From Glandiceps talaboti (Eukaryota > Hemichordata > Enteropneusta > Spengelidae): 64,000 nucleotides of DNA. The notes below the pieces were generated by a model. That model searched no databases. It saw only the letters and a program-made list of their open reading frames with translations, and had not been told where the DNA came from. Position 1 is the stretch's first letter. Every line of letters begins with the position of its first letter. The DNA is taken from assembly GCF_964340395.1 (NCBI RefSeq), contig NC_135554.1:23260592-23324591 (forward strand). Direction: 5' to 3'. Below, one piece after another: positions 62,872 through 64,000 of this stretch. The position numbers and the translations under genes were made by a program.

Positions 62872-64000
62872 TCTTCAAGCGTAATTTATGAAAATTCTGG
62901 AAAAATTATGACGATTTGGAACACTTTGGCTCGTTTTTAGTAAAGAAAATTTCTACTGACACTCAGTGATTGTCAAAAAAATTCTTGAAAGCGGAGCCCA
63001 AATTTTCACTGACAGCTCCTCAGTATTGTCAGGAGTATACTGCAATGGGTTACTGTATGAACTCAGAGTCCATGAACATTCATTCTAGCATTTTGACTTT
63101 GATATATTGAGCACTGAATAAAAAGTGATGTAATGTACATATGATTTTGTAATGTGGAGCGATCAAGGTACAATAACCAATATTTTTGGCTCAAACGTGT
63201 ACAATCTGGCTTGTACTAAGTTGTAGATGTGCATGTACATGTCATTAAGATCTTTCATCTCAAAGTACATGTATAATAGACTTCAACTTCAACAAGATTC
63301 TGTCAGGTTGTATATCATCATCACGAACGATAATTTCAAAAATTGTAGAAACACGACTTTGAAGTGTCTCAATGTTGATGCGTGATGTGTTTTACAGCCG
63401 TTTGTCAGATTATTTTCCAAAAAAAGCTATTTGAACGAAGTACTAGACAAAATGAAAACAAACATGCAGATGCAATTTTAAACATAAAATAAAAGTTCTT
63501 TACTCAGTGAAAGTGTCAGAATTAATTAATTCACCCAGACTGACACTTTAAATAGTTCAGTTCCTTTTGTGCTTTCCTTCCTTTCTTAAAAGCCATGACA
63601 TAAGAATTACTCCTGTAACACCTTTCATGCATCACAGCACACCTTTACGCGTCACAGCATGGCTGAATACATGAAAGGACAGCAGAGAGATTACACTAGA
63701 AAGTCATCAACAAATGACTCCAATAATCTGTTGTTTACTACCGTCTATTGATCTAATTACACCAAGTGGTGCAGACCTACTGTACAGCTGTTTCTTTCAA
63801 AGTAACAATACTACTAACATATCTTTTCAATAATTGAACTGTTTTAAATACTATTGATTTATGACACAAAAAAGAGGGAGATTTTTACTGTTACAGCTCT
63901 TAGTTGTATTAACAAAGGTGCAGCACACATATCACTTGTAAGCAAAAGTATAGCTGCCATTTTTACTGGAAAAGTACAGTACGGTATAAGAAAACTAAGT
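62872..64000. other. no gene seen
   Basis: AT-rich to the window end; nothing supportable. Confidence 0.55.

Noticed and set aside
1-64000. tRNA, rRNA or other structured RNA genes
   Set aside because: No B-box-bearing cloverleaf or recognisable RNA gene was found by eye on either strand; a dedicated covariance-model search was not possible.

Overview
The window looks like AT-rich, intron- and repeat-dominated genomic DNA from a metazoan, most plausibly a marine invertebrate. Support for this: there is no dense coding, there are many microsatellites and minisatellites, palindromic non-autonomous DNA elements are abundant, a CR1/L2-type LINE tail is present, a DIRS retrotransposon is present, and the words ACATGTA/TACATGTA are strikingly frequent throughout. 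The sequence alone does not fix the species or phylum.

The dominant feature is one DIRS-type (tyrosine-recombinase) retrotransposon at 13772-19261, transcribed on the minus strand. It has the canonical layout: identical 136-bp inverted terminal repeats, an internal complementary region near the 3' end that copies both outer ends without mismatch, a long intact gag ORF, a reverse transcriptase/RNase H/methyltransferase-like ORF and a tyrosine recombinase ORF. The ends share one AA dinucleotide with the internal junction, so the crossover point can be read. The copy looks recent by its termini but is defective: pol has lost the RT core between palm motif A and the thumb, and three single-base frameshifts all lie in homopolymer runs.

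The rest of the window is mostly non-coding. Left part (1-13.7 kb): a 75-bp tandem array, four copies of a MITE family with CAGTGTGCCCTC-type ends, a 134-bp tandem array with one of those MITEs inserted in it, and two possible minus-strand exons (326-520 and 6245-6421). Middle (19.3-36 kb): several inverted-repeat elements, compound microsatellites and one further possible minus-strand exon (23951-24061). Right part (36-64 kb): two copies of a TA-flanked palindromic MITE, a Mutator-like MITE with an exact 9-bp target duplication (40223-40570), several minisatellites (61 bp, about 18 bp, about 90-110 bp, about 165 bp, and a 48-bp array with a 5-unit higher-order repeat), a 5'-truncated LINE reverse transcriptase tail (54.3-55.1 kb), and a fifth copy of the CAGTGTGCCCTC family.

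No complete host gene, RNA gene, CRISPR array or operon can be supported. The three possible exons are all on the minus strand and might belong to one long gene, but their splice phases were not shown to join. I found no new multi-gene system. The most informative objects are the DIRS element, whose mechanism can be read from its termini, and the set of non-autonomous DNA elements.
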